Assembly (NCBI GenBank): GCA_016182795.1
Contig: JACPFW010000004.1
Coordinates: forward strand, 1 to 39,239
Direction of reading: 5' to 3'
Origin: Gemmatimonadota bacterium
GTDB taxonomy: Bacteria; Gemmatimonadota; Gemmatimonadetes; Gemmatimonadales; Gemmatimonadaceae
DNA: 39,239 nucleotides
How positions within the stretch are numbered: position 1 is the stretch's first letter; the number at the start of each line of letters is the position of its first letter. The notes under the pieces are model-generated. The model searched no databases. It was given only the letters and a program-made list of their open reading frames with translations, and was not told the origin of the DNA. Below, one piece after another: positions 26,141 through 34,959 of the stretch. The translations under genes and the position numbers were made by a program.

Positions 26141-26529
26141 CAGAAGGCCGCGATCGCGGTGCTGCGGCGAATTTCCGGATTCAGCCCGCGCCCCGACACA
26201 ATGACCGTGACCGTCACATAGTCGGCCGTCGTCGACGGACCGGTGCGCGTCACCAGGGTGCGCCGCGTGAAGCCGGTCCACGCGCTGGTGCCGCTCCAGC
26301 TCTCGGTCACGTTGTTGTACGTCGACACCAGCGTGCTGTACGAACGCGCGCCCTTGATCTGCTCGATGCGCGCGGTGGCGATCTCGCTGCCGAGCGTGCG
26401 CGACAGCACGTCGGTGTTGCTGCGCGTGAACTTCTGCGCGATCATCGCGAAGCCAAGCAGCGATCCGGTGAGGATCGTCATTGCGACGATGACTTCCACC
26501 AGACTGAACCCGCGGCGGGCGCGCGTCAT
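26140..26529 (-). CDS. PilV/GspI-like minor pseudopilin
   Basis: A 129-residue prepilin with a very short leader MTRARRG cut before FSLVEVIVAMTILTGSLLGF; glutamate at +5 is present. The size and the TSNTDVLSRTL-like helix that follows fit PilV/GspI proteins. ATG 26529 overlaps the stop of the fimT-like gene (ATGA), so the reading from 26562 is not used. It would be processed by a prepilin peptidase (PilD) that is not encoded in this window. Confidence 0.87.
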   Translation of the reverse strand: MTRARRGFSLVEVIVAMTILTGSLLGFAMIAQKFTRSNTDVLSRTLGSEIATARIEQIKGARSYSTLVSTYNNVTESWSGTSAWTGFTRRTLVTRTGPSTTADYVTVTVIVSGRGLNPEIRRSTAIAAF

Positions 26530-27089
26530 TGCGTCGTCCGGATCCACGCCGATCCGCCCCACTTGTAGACATCCACGCGGCCGGTCGTCGGCGACACCAG
26601 CAGGGCGCGGTAGTCGGTGGGCACGTCGGCGCGCATGGTGACGTACAGCTCCAGGTCGGTGCTCGCCGAGCCGTCACGGCGGAAGATCACGCCGGGCATT
26701 GCCGACACGATGCGCAGGGCGCTCCCCTGCACCGCCGCCGACGCCGACGCGCCGCCCACCCGCCCCATCGGCGGCGCGGCAAACTTGGCCCCCTCCTCCA
26801 GCCGGCGGAACGAGACGCGGTCGGTCGTGTTCAGCGTGTCATTGTTATTGTAGTCCTCCACCATCCGCAGGCGCGCGTACACCGTGTCAATGGACACAAT
26901 GACGTTGCTTTGCCGCGTGATGGCGTTGCGCTGCGACTGCTGCAGCAGCGTGCGCGCCAGCATCGCGGCGGCATCGGCGCGGTACGACACCGTGCGTGAG
27001 CGCGGAAGGGCCATCGCCCCGAGGATCGCGAGCAGGACCATGACAATCAGCAGCTCGACGAGGCTAAACCCTCGTCGTACACGTTTCAT
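26526..27089 (-). CDS. FimT/GspH-like minor pseudopilin
   Basis: A 187-residue prepilin, first gene of the operon. Leader MKRVRRG, cut before FSLVELLIVMVLLAILGAMALP, with glutamate at +5. The C-terminal domain has the GspH/FimT pattern (helix with AAAMLARTLLQQSQRNAI, then beta strands). FimT-like minor pilins bind DNA and aid uptake in some naturally competent bacteria; with a comM gene in the same window this is worth noting, but no direct evidence links them. ATG 27089 gives a typical short leader; ATG 27110 in the same frame is possible and has AGGCGAA before it. Confidence 0.87.
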   Translation of the reverse strand: MKRVRRGFSLVELLIVMVLLAILGAMALPRSRTVSYRADAAAMLARTLLQQSQRNAITRQSNVIVSIDTVYARLRMVEDYNNNDTLNTTDRVSFRRLEEGAKFAAPPMGRVGGASASAAVQGSALRIVSAMPGVIFRRDGSASTDLELYVTMRADVPTDYRALLVSPTTGRVDVYKWGGSAWIRTTQ

Positions 27090-27486
27090 GGTGTGACGCC
27101 TGTCGTGCATTTCGCCTGATCCGTTGCAGAGGGGAGGACCGTGCTCTTGCCTGATTTTGTGACGTGCGTCTCACTTCTCGTGGCGGGCGCTGGCATTGTG
27201 ATAGTGCCGGCATCCCTTGTAACGGAGACATCGTCACTTCGTCGCGATGACGGCCCCGCCTGCCCTGCACAAGTCGCAAGGGTTGTGCCGCATGCGCGCA
27301 GGCGACGTCGCGATGCACGCAGAATCGGCGAGTGTTGACGCGGCGTTTTCACCGCCAGCAACGCGATGACCGTTCGGCGAGTGAATTCGCCGGTTCAGCG
27401 GGCGCCTCTTGCCGCGAAGCCCGGGCCGTGCCCTTGTAGTCCATGCCGCGCACCCACACTTTGCTCCCGTGCCCACCGTGCATCTG
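27090..27486. other. Divergent intergenic region between pilin and lytS-like genes
   Basis: About 400 bases with no gene that I can support on either strand; the short frames here lack family signals. It must contain the promoters of both flanking operons. I see no clear -35/-10 pair. A small dyad, CGGCGA (27375-27380) and TCGCCG (27387-27392), lies about 95 bases before the lytS-like start. A TGTGA/TCACT pair near 27175 has the wrong spacing for a CRP site. Confidence 0.5.
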
Positions 27487-28596
27487 ATGGCCGCGTCCGC
27501 GCGGTTCCGGCTCCTGACATGGCGAAGTGCGGCGGTTTACGCAGCCTGCTGGGTGCCGCTTGCCGTTGTGTACATCGCCCTGCTCACCGCGACGTCCGGC
27601 GGCACGCTTCCGGTCCTCACCGTCATCTCGGCGGCCCTGCTCAACACGCTGGGGCCCGCCCTGCTCGGCGTGGGCGTCGTCTGGATGACGGGGCGCGTGC
27701 CGTTTCCCAAGCGCCTGTCGGCGGATTTTGTCGCCGTGCACCTCTCGCTCGCCGGCGGCTTCGTTGCCGCCTGGCTGTGGTGGGCATTCATCGTGGTGCG
27801 CCCGCTCGCCGCCGCGAGCGCCGTTGACCCCACCATCTTTCCGTACGTGCTGCCGTGGCAGGCCATCATTGGCCTGATGCTCTATGTCGTCGTCTCCGGC
27901 ATCAGCTACGCCGTGCGCGGTGCCTTCCTCGTCAATAGCCTCGCCGTCGCCGCCGCCACCGCCGACCGACTGCGCGCCGAGGCCGAACTCGCCGCGTTGC
28001 GCGCGCATCTCGATCCGCATTTCCTGTTCGGCACGCTGCACGGCGTCATGCAGCTCCTGCGCGACGATCCGGCTCACGCCGAGCGCGCGCTCGAGCGGTT
28101 GGCCGAACTGCTGCGCTACGTGCTGCGCCTCGACCGCGCCCACGTGCGGCTGGTGACGCTGGAAACCGAGTGGCAGTTCGTGCAGAGCTACCTGTGGCTG
28201 GAGCAGCTGCGCCTCGGCGATCGCCTGCGCGTGGACGCGCAGCTCGAGGACGACGCCCTCGCCTGCATGGTGCCGCCCTTCACGCTGCAGCCGCTGGTGG
28301 AGAACGCCATTCGCCACGGCCTTTCGCCCAAGCCCAGGGGCGGCCGCCTGCGCATCACCGCGCGCACCACCGACGACCTGCTCGAACTCGAGATCGCCGA
28401 CGACGGACTCGGCCGCCTCACCCCGCCCGACGCGTCGGTGCCGGGGCTCGGCATTCAGTCGGTGGTGCGCCGCCTGCGCGCGCACTTTGGCGATGCGCGC
28501 GTCGGCGCCGAAATCGCCACCGCGCTCGGCGCCGGATTCAGCGTGCGACTCGTCGTGCCGGCCCAGCCGACCGACGACACCGCGGAGGCGCGCTGA
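27487..28596 (+). CDS. LytS/YehU-type sensor histidine kinase
   Basis: A 369-residue membrane sensor kinase. About four membrane helices occupy residues 10-145, followed by a short coiled segment and the His_kinase domain with DPHFLFGTLHG (histidine is the phospho-acceptor; the usual motif is NPHFLFNxLN). The GHKL ATPase domain has PLVENAIRHGL (N-box) and ADDGLG. The ATG at 27487 is used; GTG codons at 27478 and 27469 are in frame, and no ribosome site clearly decides. The stop overlaps the following regulator (TGATG), so the two form a pair. The stimulus is unknown; no ligand-binding loop is obvious. Confidence 0.9.
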   Translation: MAASARFRLLTWRSAAVYAACWVPLAVVYIALLTATSGGTLPVLTVISAALLNTLGPALLGVGVVWMTGRVPFPKRLSADFVAVHLSLAGGFVAAWLWWAFIVVRPLAAASAVDPTIFPYVLPWQAIIGLMLYVVVSGISYAVRGAFLVNSLAVAAATADRLRAEAELAALRAHLDPHFLFGTLHGVMQLLRDDPAHAERALERLAELLRYVLRLDRAHVRLVTLETEWQFVQSYLWLEQLRLGDRLRVDAQLEDDALACMVPPFTLQPLVENAIRHGLSPKPRGGRLRITARTTDDLLELEIADDGLGRLTPPDASVPGLGIQSVVRRLRAHFGDARVGAEIATALGAGFSVRLVVPAQPTDDTAEAR

Positions 28597-29369
28597 TGCG
28601 CCCGCTGCGCGCGCTCATCGTGGACGACGAGCCGCTGGCGCGCCGCGCCCTGCGGCTGTTGCTGGCCGATGAGCCGTCGGTGGTCTGCGTTGGCGAGGCG
28701 CGCGATGCCACTGAGGCTTTGGAACTGCTCAAGAAGCTCGAGCCCGAACTCATCTTCCTCGACATTCATTTGCCGGGCGCGTCGGGCTTTGACGTGCTCG
28801 AACGCTCGCAGACCGACGCCCGCGTCATCTTCACCACCGCGTACGAGGAATACGCGCTGGCCGCCTTCGAGCTGGGGGCCATCGACTACCTGCGCAAGCC
28901 GTTCGGCAGTGAGCGCCTGCATCTCGCCATCGAGCGCGCCGGCCTGCAGGCGGTGGCCGCGCGTCAGGCCACCGCCGCGGGCGTGTCGCTCGGCGAACGG
29001 ATCGCCTTCGCCGAAACCGGCACGCGCCCCCTGTCGCGCATCTTTGTGCGCGACGAGGGGAGCGTACGGCCCGTGCACTGCAACGACATCGTGCGCTGCG
29101 AGGCGAACGGCGACTACGTGGTGGTGCACGCGCATGGTCGCCGGTTCCCCGTCTATCTGAACCTCGGCGATCTCGCCGACCAGATGGACGCCGAACGCTT
29201 CGTGCGCGTCCACCGCTCGCACCTGGTGAACCTCGACCATGTGGCGTCGCTCACCACGCACGATGCCAGCCGCGTGGCCATTCTAATGAAGGACGGCTCC
29301 CAGGTCATTGCCAGCCGCGCGGGCACGCAGCTGCTGCGGCGGCGCTATCACCCGTTGTCACCTTCATAA
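28596..29369 (+). CDS. LytTR-family response regulator
   Basis: A 257-residue regulator: receiver domain (about 4-120) with the acidic pocket VDDE, phospho-acceptor aspartate in IFLDIHLPG, and the conserved KPF lysine, then a LytTR DNA-binding domain (about 150-252) with VRCEANGDYVVVHAHG and RFVRVHRSHLVNLDHV. It starts on the last base of the kinase stop codon. LytTR proteins bind pairs of about 9-bp direct repeats about one helical double-turn apart; such a repeat lies 27 bases after this gene. Confidence 0.94.
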   Translation: MRPLRALIVDDEPLARRALRLLLADEPSVVCVGEARDATEALELLKKLEPELIFLDIHLPGASGFDVLERSQTDARVIFTTAYEEYALAAFELGAIDYLRKPFGSERLHLAIERAGLQAVAARQATAAGVSLGERIAFAETGTRPLSRIFVRDEGSVRPVHCNDIVRCEANGDYVVVHAHGRRFPVYLNLGDLADQMDAERFVRVHRSHLVNLDHVASLTTHDASRVAILMKDGSQVIASRAGTQLLRRRYHPLSPS

Positions 29370-29395
29370 GACGCGCGCAAGCCCTGCTCTTCCAA

Positions 29396-29429
29396 TTTAC
29401 CGTCTGCCCGGTCATCGTTTATCGTCTGC
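29396..29429 (+). promoter_or_regulatory. Candidate LytTR operator: 12-bp direct repeat with 22-bp period
   Basis: TTTACCGTCTGC (29396-29407) and TTTATCGTCTGC (29418-29429) differ at one base and repeat with a 22-bp period, ten bases apart. Characterised LytTR regulators (AgrA, ComE type) bind direct repeats about 21-22 bp apart. The site sits between the LytTR regulator gene and the ATG of the propeller-amidohydrolase at 29480. The exact bases match the loose LytTR consensus only in part. Confidence 0.55.
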
Positions 29430-29479
29430 ACTTCGTGGCCCGCTCGTGCCACGCCGCCCCTCACCCTGGTCGCCCTCCA

Positions 29480-32400
29480 ATGACCCGCCGTTTGCTCGCG
29501 CTCGCCGCGCTCGCCGGCTTCGCCGCGTTCGCGCCCCCCGTTGCCGCGCAAGGCACGGGCCCGTCCGCAACTCCCGCGGCCGGCCTCCCGCTCAAGACCG
29601 CCCGGACGCACACGTTCACCACCACCAAGGGAACGTGGATCTCGCTCGATGTGTCGCCCGACGGCCAGCGCATCGTCTTCGATCTGCTCGGCGACATTTA
29701 TACAATGCCAATCGCCGGCGGCCGAGCCACGGCGCTGTCGCACGGCATGGCGTACGATGCCCAGCCCCGCTTCTCTCCCGACGGCAAGCGCATCGTCTTC
29801 ATCTCCGACCGTTCGGGGGGCGAGAACGTCTGGCTGATGAACGCCGACGGCAAGGACACCACGGCGCTGACGACCGGCAACCTCAACCAGTACGTGTCGC
29901 CGATCTTCACGCCCGACGGCAAGTACGTGGTCGTCTCGCGGTCGGGCGGCACGTTCGGAACGGCCAAGCTCTATCAGTATCATGTTGACGGCGGTCGCGG
30001 CATGCCGCTGTCCATGACGCCGGCGCCGGCCCCCGCGCTCAAGCAGTTGGGCGCCGCCATCGGCAAGGACCCGCGCTATGTGTGGTACGCCGCGCGCACC
30101 GGCGACTGGCAGTACAACTCCATCGGCGCGCAGTACCAGCTCTACGCCTGGGACCGCGAGACCGGACGCACGTCGCAGATGTCGCGCCGCGAAGCGTCGG
30201 CATTTCGCCCGGCCCTCTCGCCCGACGGCCAGTACCTCGTGTACGCGGCGCGGTTCGAGATCAAGACCGGACTGCGCATCCGCAACTTGCAGACCCAGCA
30301 GGAGAACTGGCTCGCCTACCCGGTGCAGCGCGACGAGATCGAGTCGCGCGCGCCCATGGACGCCTACCCGGGCTACGCCTTCACCCCCGATTCCAAGGCC
30401 GTGATCGTCTCGTACGGCGGCGAGATCTGGCGCGTGCCGGTGGACCAGTCGGCACCGACCAAGATTCCGTTCGAAGCCGAAGTGAAGCTCGAGATGGGCC
30501 CCGAGGTGAAGTTCGCGTATCGCGTCGACACCTCGGCGGTGCTCACCGCCAAGCAGGTGCGTGACATTGCCCCTTCGCCCGACGGCACCAAGCTCGCGTT
30601 CTCGGCGCTCGACCGTCTGTATGTGATGGACATGCCCAACGGCACGCCCCAGCGAGTGACCAAGGACGAAGTAGGCGAGTTCGGCCCCGTCTGGTCGCCC
30701 GACGGCAAGTCGCTGGCGTACACCACGTGGCAAGACACCGACGGCGGGCAGGTGATGCGCGCCACACTCGACGCCAAGAAGGGTTGGAGCTCCAAGGCGC
30801 TCTCCGGCGCCGGGCTGTTCACCGATCTTGCCTGGTCGCCGAGCGGCGACAAGATCGTCGCCGTGCGCGGCGCGGCGCGCGAGCTGCAGGAAGCCGGTGG
30901 ATCGTTCCGCGGCCCAGCGGCCGCCGAGTTTGTCTGGTTCCCCGCCGCTGGCGGCGCGGCCACCGTGATCATGCCCACCAGCGGGCTCGGCACGCCGCAC
31001 TTCACCATGAATCCGGACCGCATCTACGCCTACGGTCGCGAGGGGCTCGTGTCGTTCCGCTGGGACGGCAGCGACCTCAAGACGCACCTCAAGGTGACGG
31101 GGCCGATGCCGCCGGGCGCGCGCGCCGAGCCGATGACGCTCGATGCCGCGCTCGATGCCAAGGCCGGCGAGAACTGGATCGGCGGCCGCGCCGCGCGCCC
31201 CATGCAGGCCGAGGCGATGCCGACGCATCTCGATCCCGCCGAGCCGGCGCCGCCGCAGCCGCCGCCAGCGTCGCTGGTGATCATGGCGCCGCGCGGCGAT
31301 CAGGCGCTCGCGATGGTCGGCATGGATTTCTACACGGTCACCGTCCCCGCCATCGGCGCCACGCCGCCAACGGTGTCGGTGGCCGATCCTAACTCGGCCG
31401 CTGTCCCCGTGCGCAAGCTCAACGAAGTGGGCGGCGAGTTCGCCACGTGGACCGCCGATGGCGCGCGCGTAATGTGGGCGCTCGGCAATGCGGTCTGGAC
31501 GTACGACCTTGCTCGCGGCAAGGCGGTGGACGACTCGCTCAAGTCCGACGCCAAACTGAAGGCCGAACTGCGCAAGGACCCCGCCAAGAAGGACAGTCTC
31601 GCGCGGCTCGACTCCATCGCCAAGGCCGATACCGTGGGCGGAAAGAAGCCGGTGAAGCCCGGCTACAAGGCCGACGAGCGCCGCATCACGGTCACCGCCC
31701 CGCGCACCGCCGCGCGCGACATCCCGCGTGGCACCGTGGTGTTCCGCGGCGCCAAGGCGATCACGATGAAGGGCAAGGAGATCATCGAGAACGCCGATGT
31801 CGTGGTGAAGGACAATCGCATTGTGGCAGTGGGCGCGCGCGGCAGCGTGGCAGTGCCCGACGGCGCCAAGATCGTCGACGTGTCGGGCAAGGTCATCATG
31901 CCCGGCTTTGTCGACACGCACTACCACCCGCAGTGGCTCACGCCGCAGCTGCACAACACGCAGACGTGGCAGTATCTCACCACGCTGGCCTACGGCACCA
32001 CCACGACGCGCGATCCGCAGACCGCCGTCACCGACTTCATGACGTACGGCGACCGCGTGTCGACCGGCGACATGGTGGGGCCGCGCATCTACACCACCGG
32101 CCCTGGCGTGTTTGCCGCCGAAAACATCAGGGACCTCGACCACGCGCGTCAGGTGTTGTCGCGGTACGCCAAGTACTACGACACCAAGACGCTCAAGATG
32201 TACATGAGCGGCAATCGCCAGCAGCGGCAGTGGATCATCATGGCCGCGCGCGAACTCGGCCTGATGCCCACCACCGAGGGCGGCCTCGACCAGAAGCTTG
32301 ACCTCACGCACGGCATCGACGGATACCCCGGTATCGAGCACACCCTGCCGATCACGCCCAAGTACGACGATGTCTTTGAGTGGTACAAGGCGACGCAGAC

Positions 32401-33010
32401 CACCAACTCACCGACGCTGATCGTCGAGTACGGCGGTCCGTTCGGCGAAGGGTGGTTCTACCAGAGCGAGGACCTGCTGGGCGACGCCAAGCTGCGGCAC
32501 TTCACGCATCCCGTGGACTTCGACTCCAAGATTCGCCGCCGCGGCACGGGCAACGCGCCCGGACCGGCCGGCTTTGCGGTGAAGGAGGAGTACACCATGT
32601 GGCAGCACGCGCAGGACGTGGCCAAGACCGTCGCCGCCGGCGGTCGCATTGGCGCCGGCAGTCACGGCCAGCTTCAGGGACTCGGCATGCACTGGGAGAT
32701 GTGGCTGCTGGCCAGCGGCGGTCTGCCGGCGCACGACGTGCTGCGGTCGGCGACGATCGTCGGCGCCGAGGCCATTGGGCTGGCGCAGGACGTCGGCTCG
32801 CTGGAGCCGGGCAAGCTGGCGGACCTGATTGTGCTCGACAAGGATCCGCTGGCGAACATCCGCAACACCAACACGCTCAGCCAGGTGATGGTGAACGGCC
32901 GGCTGTACGACGCCAACACGCTGGACGAAGTGTATCCGCGTCAGCGGCCGCTGCCCAAGCAGCCGTGGGCGTATCAGGTGCCGGCGCCGCGCGCGGGAAT
33001 GGGGCGGTAG
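29480..33010 (+). CDS. Secreted TolB-propeller/amidohydrolase fusion protein
   Basis: A 1176-residue exported protein: signal peptide (MTRRLLALAALAGFAAFAPPVAAQG), a long TolB/WD40-like beta-propeller region with repeated SPDGK/SPDGT turns (about 35-600), a charged Lys/Asp helix (about 690-730) and a C-terminal amidohydrolase domain (about 755-1150). The last has PGFVDTHYHPQ (metal-binding HxH), GTTTTRDP, a histidine in GIEHTLP, GAGSHGQLQGLGMHWE and the closing EPGKLADLIVLDKDPL. The classical final metal aspartate is not obvious in GAGSHG; related fusion proteins also show GxHGQ there. It probably hydrolyses an amide or ester outside the cytoplasm; the substrate is unknown. ATG 29480 is chosen for the signal peptide; no strong ribosome site is seen. 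Confidence 0.92.
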   Translation: MTRRLLALAALAGFAAFAPPVAAQGTGPSATPAAGLPLKTARTHTFTTTKGTWISLDVSPDGQRIVFDLLGDIYTMPIAGGRATALSHGMAYDAQPRFSPDGKRIVFISDRSGGENVWLMNADGKDTTALTTGNLNQYVSPIFTPDGKYVVVSRSGGTFGTAKLYQYHVDGGRGMPLSMTPAPAPALKQLGAAIGKDPRYVWYAARTGDWQYNSIGAQYQLYAWDRETGRTSQMSRREASAFRPALSPDGQYLVYAARFEIKTGLRIRNLQTQQENWLAYPVQRDEIESRAPMDAYPGYAFTPDSKAVIVSYGGEIWRVPVDQSAPTKIPFEAEVKLEMGPEVKFAYRVDTSAVLTAKQVRDIAPSPDGTKLAFSALDRLYVMDMPNGTPQRVTKDEVGEFGPVWSPDGKSLAYTTWQDTDGGQVMRATLDAKKGWSSKALSGAGLFTDLAWSPSGDKIVAVRGAARELQEAGGSFRGPAAAEFVWFPAAGGAATVIMPTSGLGTPHFTMNPDRIYAYGREGLVSFRWDGSDLKTHLKVTGPMPPGARAEPMTLDAALDAKAGENWIGGRAARPMQAEAMPTHLDPAEPAPPQPPPASLVIMAPRGDQALAMVGMDFYTVTVPAIGATPPTVSVADPNSAAVPVRKLNEVGGEFATWTADGARVMWALGNAVWTYDLARGKAVDDSLKSDAKLKAELRKDPAKKDSLARLDSIAKADTVGGKKPVKPGYKADERRITVTAPRTAARDIPRGTVVFRGAKAITMKGKEIIENADVVVKDNRIVAVGARGSVAVPDGAKIVDVSGKVIMPGFVDTHYHPQWLTPQLHNTQTWQYLTTLAYGTTTTRDPQTAVTDFMTYGDRVSTGDMVGPRIYTTGPGVFAAENIRDLDHARQVLSRYAKYYDTKTLKMYMSGNRQQRQWIIMAARELGLMPTTEGGLDQKLDLTHGIDGYPGIEHTLPITPKYDDVFEWYKATQTTNSPTLIVEYGGPFGEGWFYQSEDLLGDAKLRHFTHPVDFDSKIRRRGTGNAPGPAGFAVKEEYTMWQHAQDVAKTVAAGGRIGAGSHGQLQGLGMHWEMWLLASGGLPAHDVLRSATIVGAEAIGLAQDVGSLEPGKLADLIVLDKDPLANIRNTNTLSQVMVNGRLYDANTLDEVYPRQRPLPKQPWAYQVPAPRAGMGR

Positions 33011-33021
33011 CTGGGCCGCGC

Positions 33022-33046
33022 GCGGTTCGCGAAGTCGCGCAACCGC
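33022..33046 (+). terminator. Hairpin just after the amidohydrolase gene
   Basis: GCGGTTCGCG pairs with CGCGcAACCGC around AAGT, with one bulged base, starting 12 bases after the stop codon. There is no T-run, so intrinsic termination is uncertain. It includes a TTCGCGAA palindrome shared with the next element. Confidence 0.35.
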
Positions 33047-33048
33047 AC

Positions 33049-33152
33049 GCACAACCGAGGGGCGGTGTTCGCGAAATTCTCGGGTCTTCGAGGGCGCTGC
33101 GCGCCCCGTTTATGACCCTCCAGTATTCGCGAACACCGCCCCTCGGTTGTGC
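33049..33152. repeat. 27-bp perfect inverted repeat between convergent genes
   Basis: Arms 33049-33075 and 33126-33152 are exact reverse complements; the left arm begins GCACAACCGAGG and ends TTCGCGAA. The 50-base centre contains a small hairpin GGGCGC/GCGCCC. The right arm ends two bases before the stop codon of the convergent M56 gene. It could stop transcription from both sides as an RNA stem, or be a dispersed repeat. TTCGCGAA occurs three times in 110 bases (33026, 33068, 33126). Confidence 0.85.
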
Positions 33153-33154
33153 TA

Positions 33155-34558
33155 CTACTTCGAAATGGCGAAGACGTACGGCATTTGCACGAGTTGCCGC
33201 ACGGCCACGCCGTTCAGTTTCGCCGGCGCGAAACGCATGTACGGGAGCGCGTCACGCACGGCATGCTCGAACGCTGTGTAGTCGCCCTCCGCCTTGGGAG
33301 CGCTCACCCGCTTGCCATCGGCCTGAAGCACGGCTCGGCCCATAAACTTCAAGCTGCCGACCTCGGGCCGACCGAGTTTATCGACGATGAACTGCGCGAC
33401 CGCCTGCCCCTCCTTCCCCGCGGCTCTCTCGACGGACGGATAGATTGGAGAGGCCGTTCCTGGCAGGGACTTCACCGGATCGGTGACCTGATACTCGAAG
33501 TACACCTTCGCGGTGTCCTGCTCGCTCGGCCTGGTGATGGCCGCCGCCGCCGGCGCGGCGCCTGTCGCCCGCGGAATGGGCAGAGCGTAGGCGATGGCCG
33601 TCGCCGAGAGCACGCCGATCAAGGTGAGTCCGACGTGGAACGGCGCGTGACGAACATTGCGTTGTGTCATGATGCGAATCCTCGTGGCAAGATGTGATCG
33701 GGCGGGATGCAGCGGCGCAACGACGGTGATGAACGACCGCATCGCGGGCGCGGGGCGTCCGAGCCGCTGGTTCAGCAGCATCAACAGCTGCGCGTAGCGC
33801 GCGGTCGTCTGCTCGCCCAGCCCCAGGCGTCTGTCGCAGTCCAGTTCCATGGCGAGGCGAAGGCGCTGCCACATCCACCACAGCGCGATCTGCCAGGGAA
33901 ACAGCACGAGCACGCCGAGCCCGACAAGCATGAGCAGCGGGTCTTTGGCGTTCAGATGTTCGCGCTCGTGGCGCAACACCAAGTCGAGCAAATGGTCCTC
34001 GAGGTCGAGCGCCCAGCGCGGGAGCAAAACCGATGCGACGCCGAGCCCGACGGCCGCGGGGCCAATATCCTCGGTCAGGAGGACGTGAGTTCCGTTGATC
34101 TGTCGCGACTCGCAGTGGTGTCGCAGCCGGCGACTCTCGAGCGCGGCGCGCAGCACGAGCGCCGCGAGCAGCAGGCTCAGCACCGCCCAGCCCGTCACGA
34201 CGAACGCATCGAACCGCGACAGACGCCCGGACAGCGCGTCGAGTTGCTGCCCTGCCTGCACAATCACGATCCGAATTGCCGCCAACGCCGGTTGTGCAGG
34301 CTCCGGATCCGCCGCGCGCGTCGCCGCGTCGCTGGCGACGGACGGAGCCGTTGCCGGTCCGACCAGCGCCGTGTCATCGACGACGCGCGCGGGGGTCAAC
34401 AGCGTGCCGGCAGACACACCCGCGGTCAGGAGCATGGCGCCCAGCCAGACCGGACGCAGGCTCCACTTCAGTTGGAGCGCCGCCCGCTGCGCCAATGAGG
34501 CCGCCCCGGCAATGACGACGCCCACCACGGTGCAATACGCAATCCAGAGGAGCATCAT
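33155..34558 (-). CDS. BlaR1-like M56 membrane metallopeptidase with TonB C-terminal domain
   Basis: A 467-residue membrane protein. N-terminal helices flank an M56 zinc peptidase: HEREH (HExxH type, about residue 195) with the downstream glutamate in AMELDCDRRL. A further helix near 310 is followed by a periplasmic TonB-type C-terminal domain (about 375-465; YPSVERAAGKEGQAVAQFIV, MRFAPAKLNGVAV). In BlaR1 the outer domain senses beta-lactam and the inner peptidase leads to loss of the BlaI repressor. Here the sensor is a TonB-like domain instead of a penicillin-binding one, so the signal is probably different. ATG 34558 overlaps the blaI stop and has GGAGG about six bases upstream. Confidence 0.92.
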   Translation of the reverse strand: MMLLWIAYCTVVGVVIAGAASLAQRAALQLKWSLRPVWLGAMLLTAGVSAGTLLTPARVVDDTALVGPATAPSVASDAATRAADPEPAQPALAAIRIVIVQAGQQLDALSGRLSRFDAFVVTGWAVLSLLLAALVLRAALESRRLRHHCESRQINGTHVLLTEDIGPAAVGLGVASVLLPRWALDLEDHLLDLVLRHEREHLNAKDPLLMLVGLGVLVLFPWQIALWWMWQRLRLAMELDCDRRLGLGEQTTARYAQLLMLLNQRLGRPAPAMRSFITVVAPLHPARSHLATRIRIMTQRNVRHAPFHVGLTLIGVLSATAIAYALPIPRATGAAPAAAAITRPSEQDTAKVYFEYQVTDPVKSLPGTASPIYPSVERAAGKEGQAVAQFIVDKLGRPEVGSLKFMGRAVLQADGKRVSAPKAEGDYTAFEHAVRDALPYMRFAPAKLNGVAVRQLVQMPYVFAISK

Positions 34559-34950
34559 GGCTTCCTCCCTTTTGGCTTTCTGGCGCTCCGCGCTGCGTGG
34601 TCGTCGATGAGTTCCTGCAGGTACCGGATCTCCGACTCCGAGAGCTTCTCATTTTCCACGAGATGGGCCATGGCGCCGAGCGTCGACCCGCCGAAGAACT
34701 TTCGGACGAGGCGCTTCACCGCGCTGCCACGCACCGCCTGCTCGGAGACCGCCGCCGAGTAGCGGAAGGTTCGGCCCTCCGCGGTGTGGCGGACGAACCC
34801 TTTGGCTTCAAGGTTCCGCAGGATGGTGAGGACGGTGTTGTACGCCAACGGCACCGCCAGCGCCTCGCGGACCTCGGCCACTGTGCTCGGCGTCCCACGC
34901 CAGAGCACGGACATCACATCAAGCTCGCGTTCGCCTAGCGACTGCTGCAT
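34555..34950 (-). CDS. blaI: BlaI/MecI/CopY family repressor
   Basis: A 131-residue winged-helix repressor: LGERELDVMSVLWRG, then the recognition region with VPLAYNTVLTILRNLEAKGFV, and the C-terminal dimerisation part KLSESEIRYLQELID. Such repressors bind dyad operators and are removed by proteolysis when the paired M56 protein is activated. ATG 34950 has AAGGGG about eight bases upstream; the reading from 34983 would begin inside the operator and is rejected. It precedes and overlaps the M56 gene, giving a two-gene autoregulated operon. Confidence 0.95.
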   Translation of the reverse strand: MQQSLGERELDVMSVLWRGTPSTVAEVREALAVPLAYNTVLTILRNLEAKGFVRHTAEGRTFRYSAAVSEQAVRGSAVKRLVRKFFGGSTLGAMAHLVENEKLSESEIRYLQELIDDHAARSARKPKGRKP

Positions 34951-34959
34951 GCGACAGCC

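Noticed and set aside
27170..27195. CRP-like site TGTGA...TCACT upstream of the pilin operon
   Set aside because: The half-sites are eight bases apart instead of six and the flanks do not match.
27195..27215. Possible sigma54 promoter (TGGCAT...GTGC)
   Set aside because: The GG-to-GC distance is 12 bases rather than the required 10.
29348..32341. A 997-codon minus-strand open frame opposite the amidohydrolase
   Set aside because: Same shadow effect; low-complexity His/Arg/Gly/Val composition and no recognisable domain.
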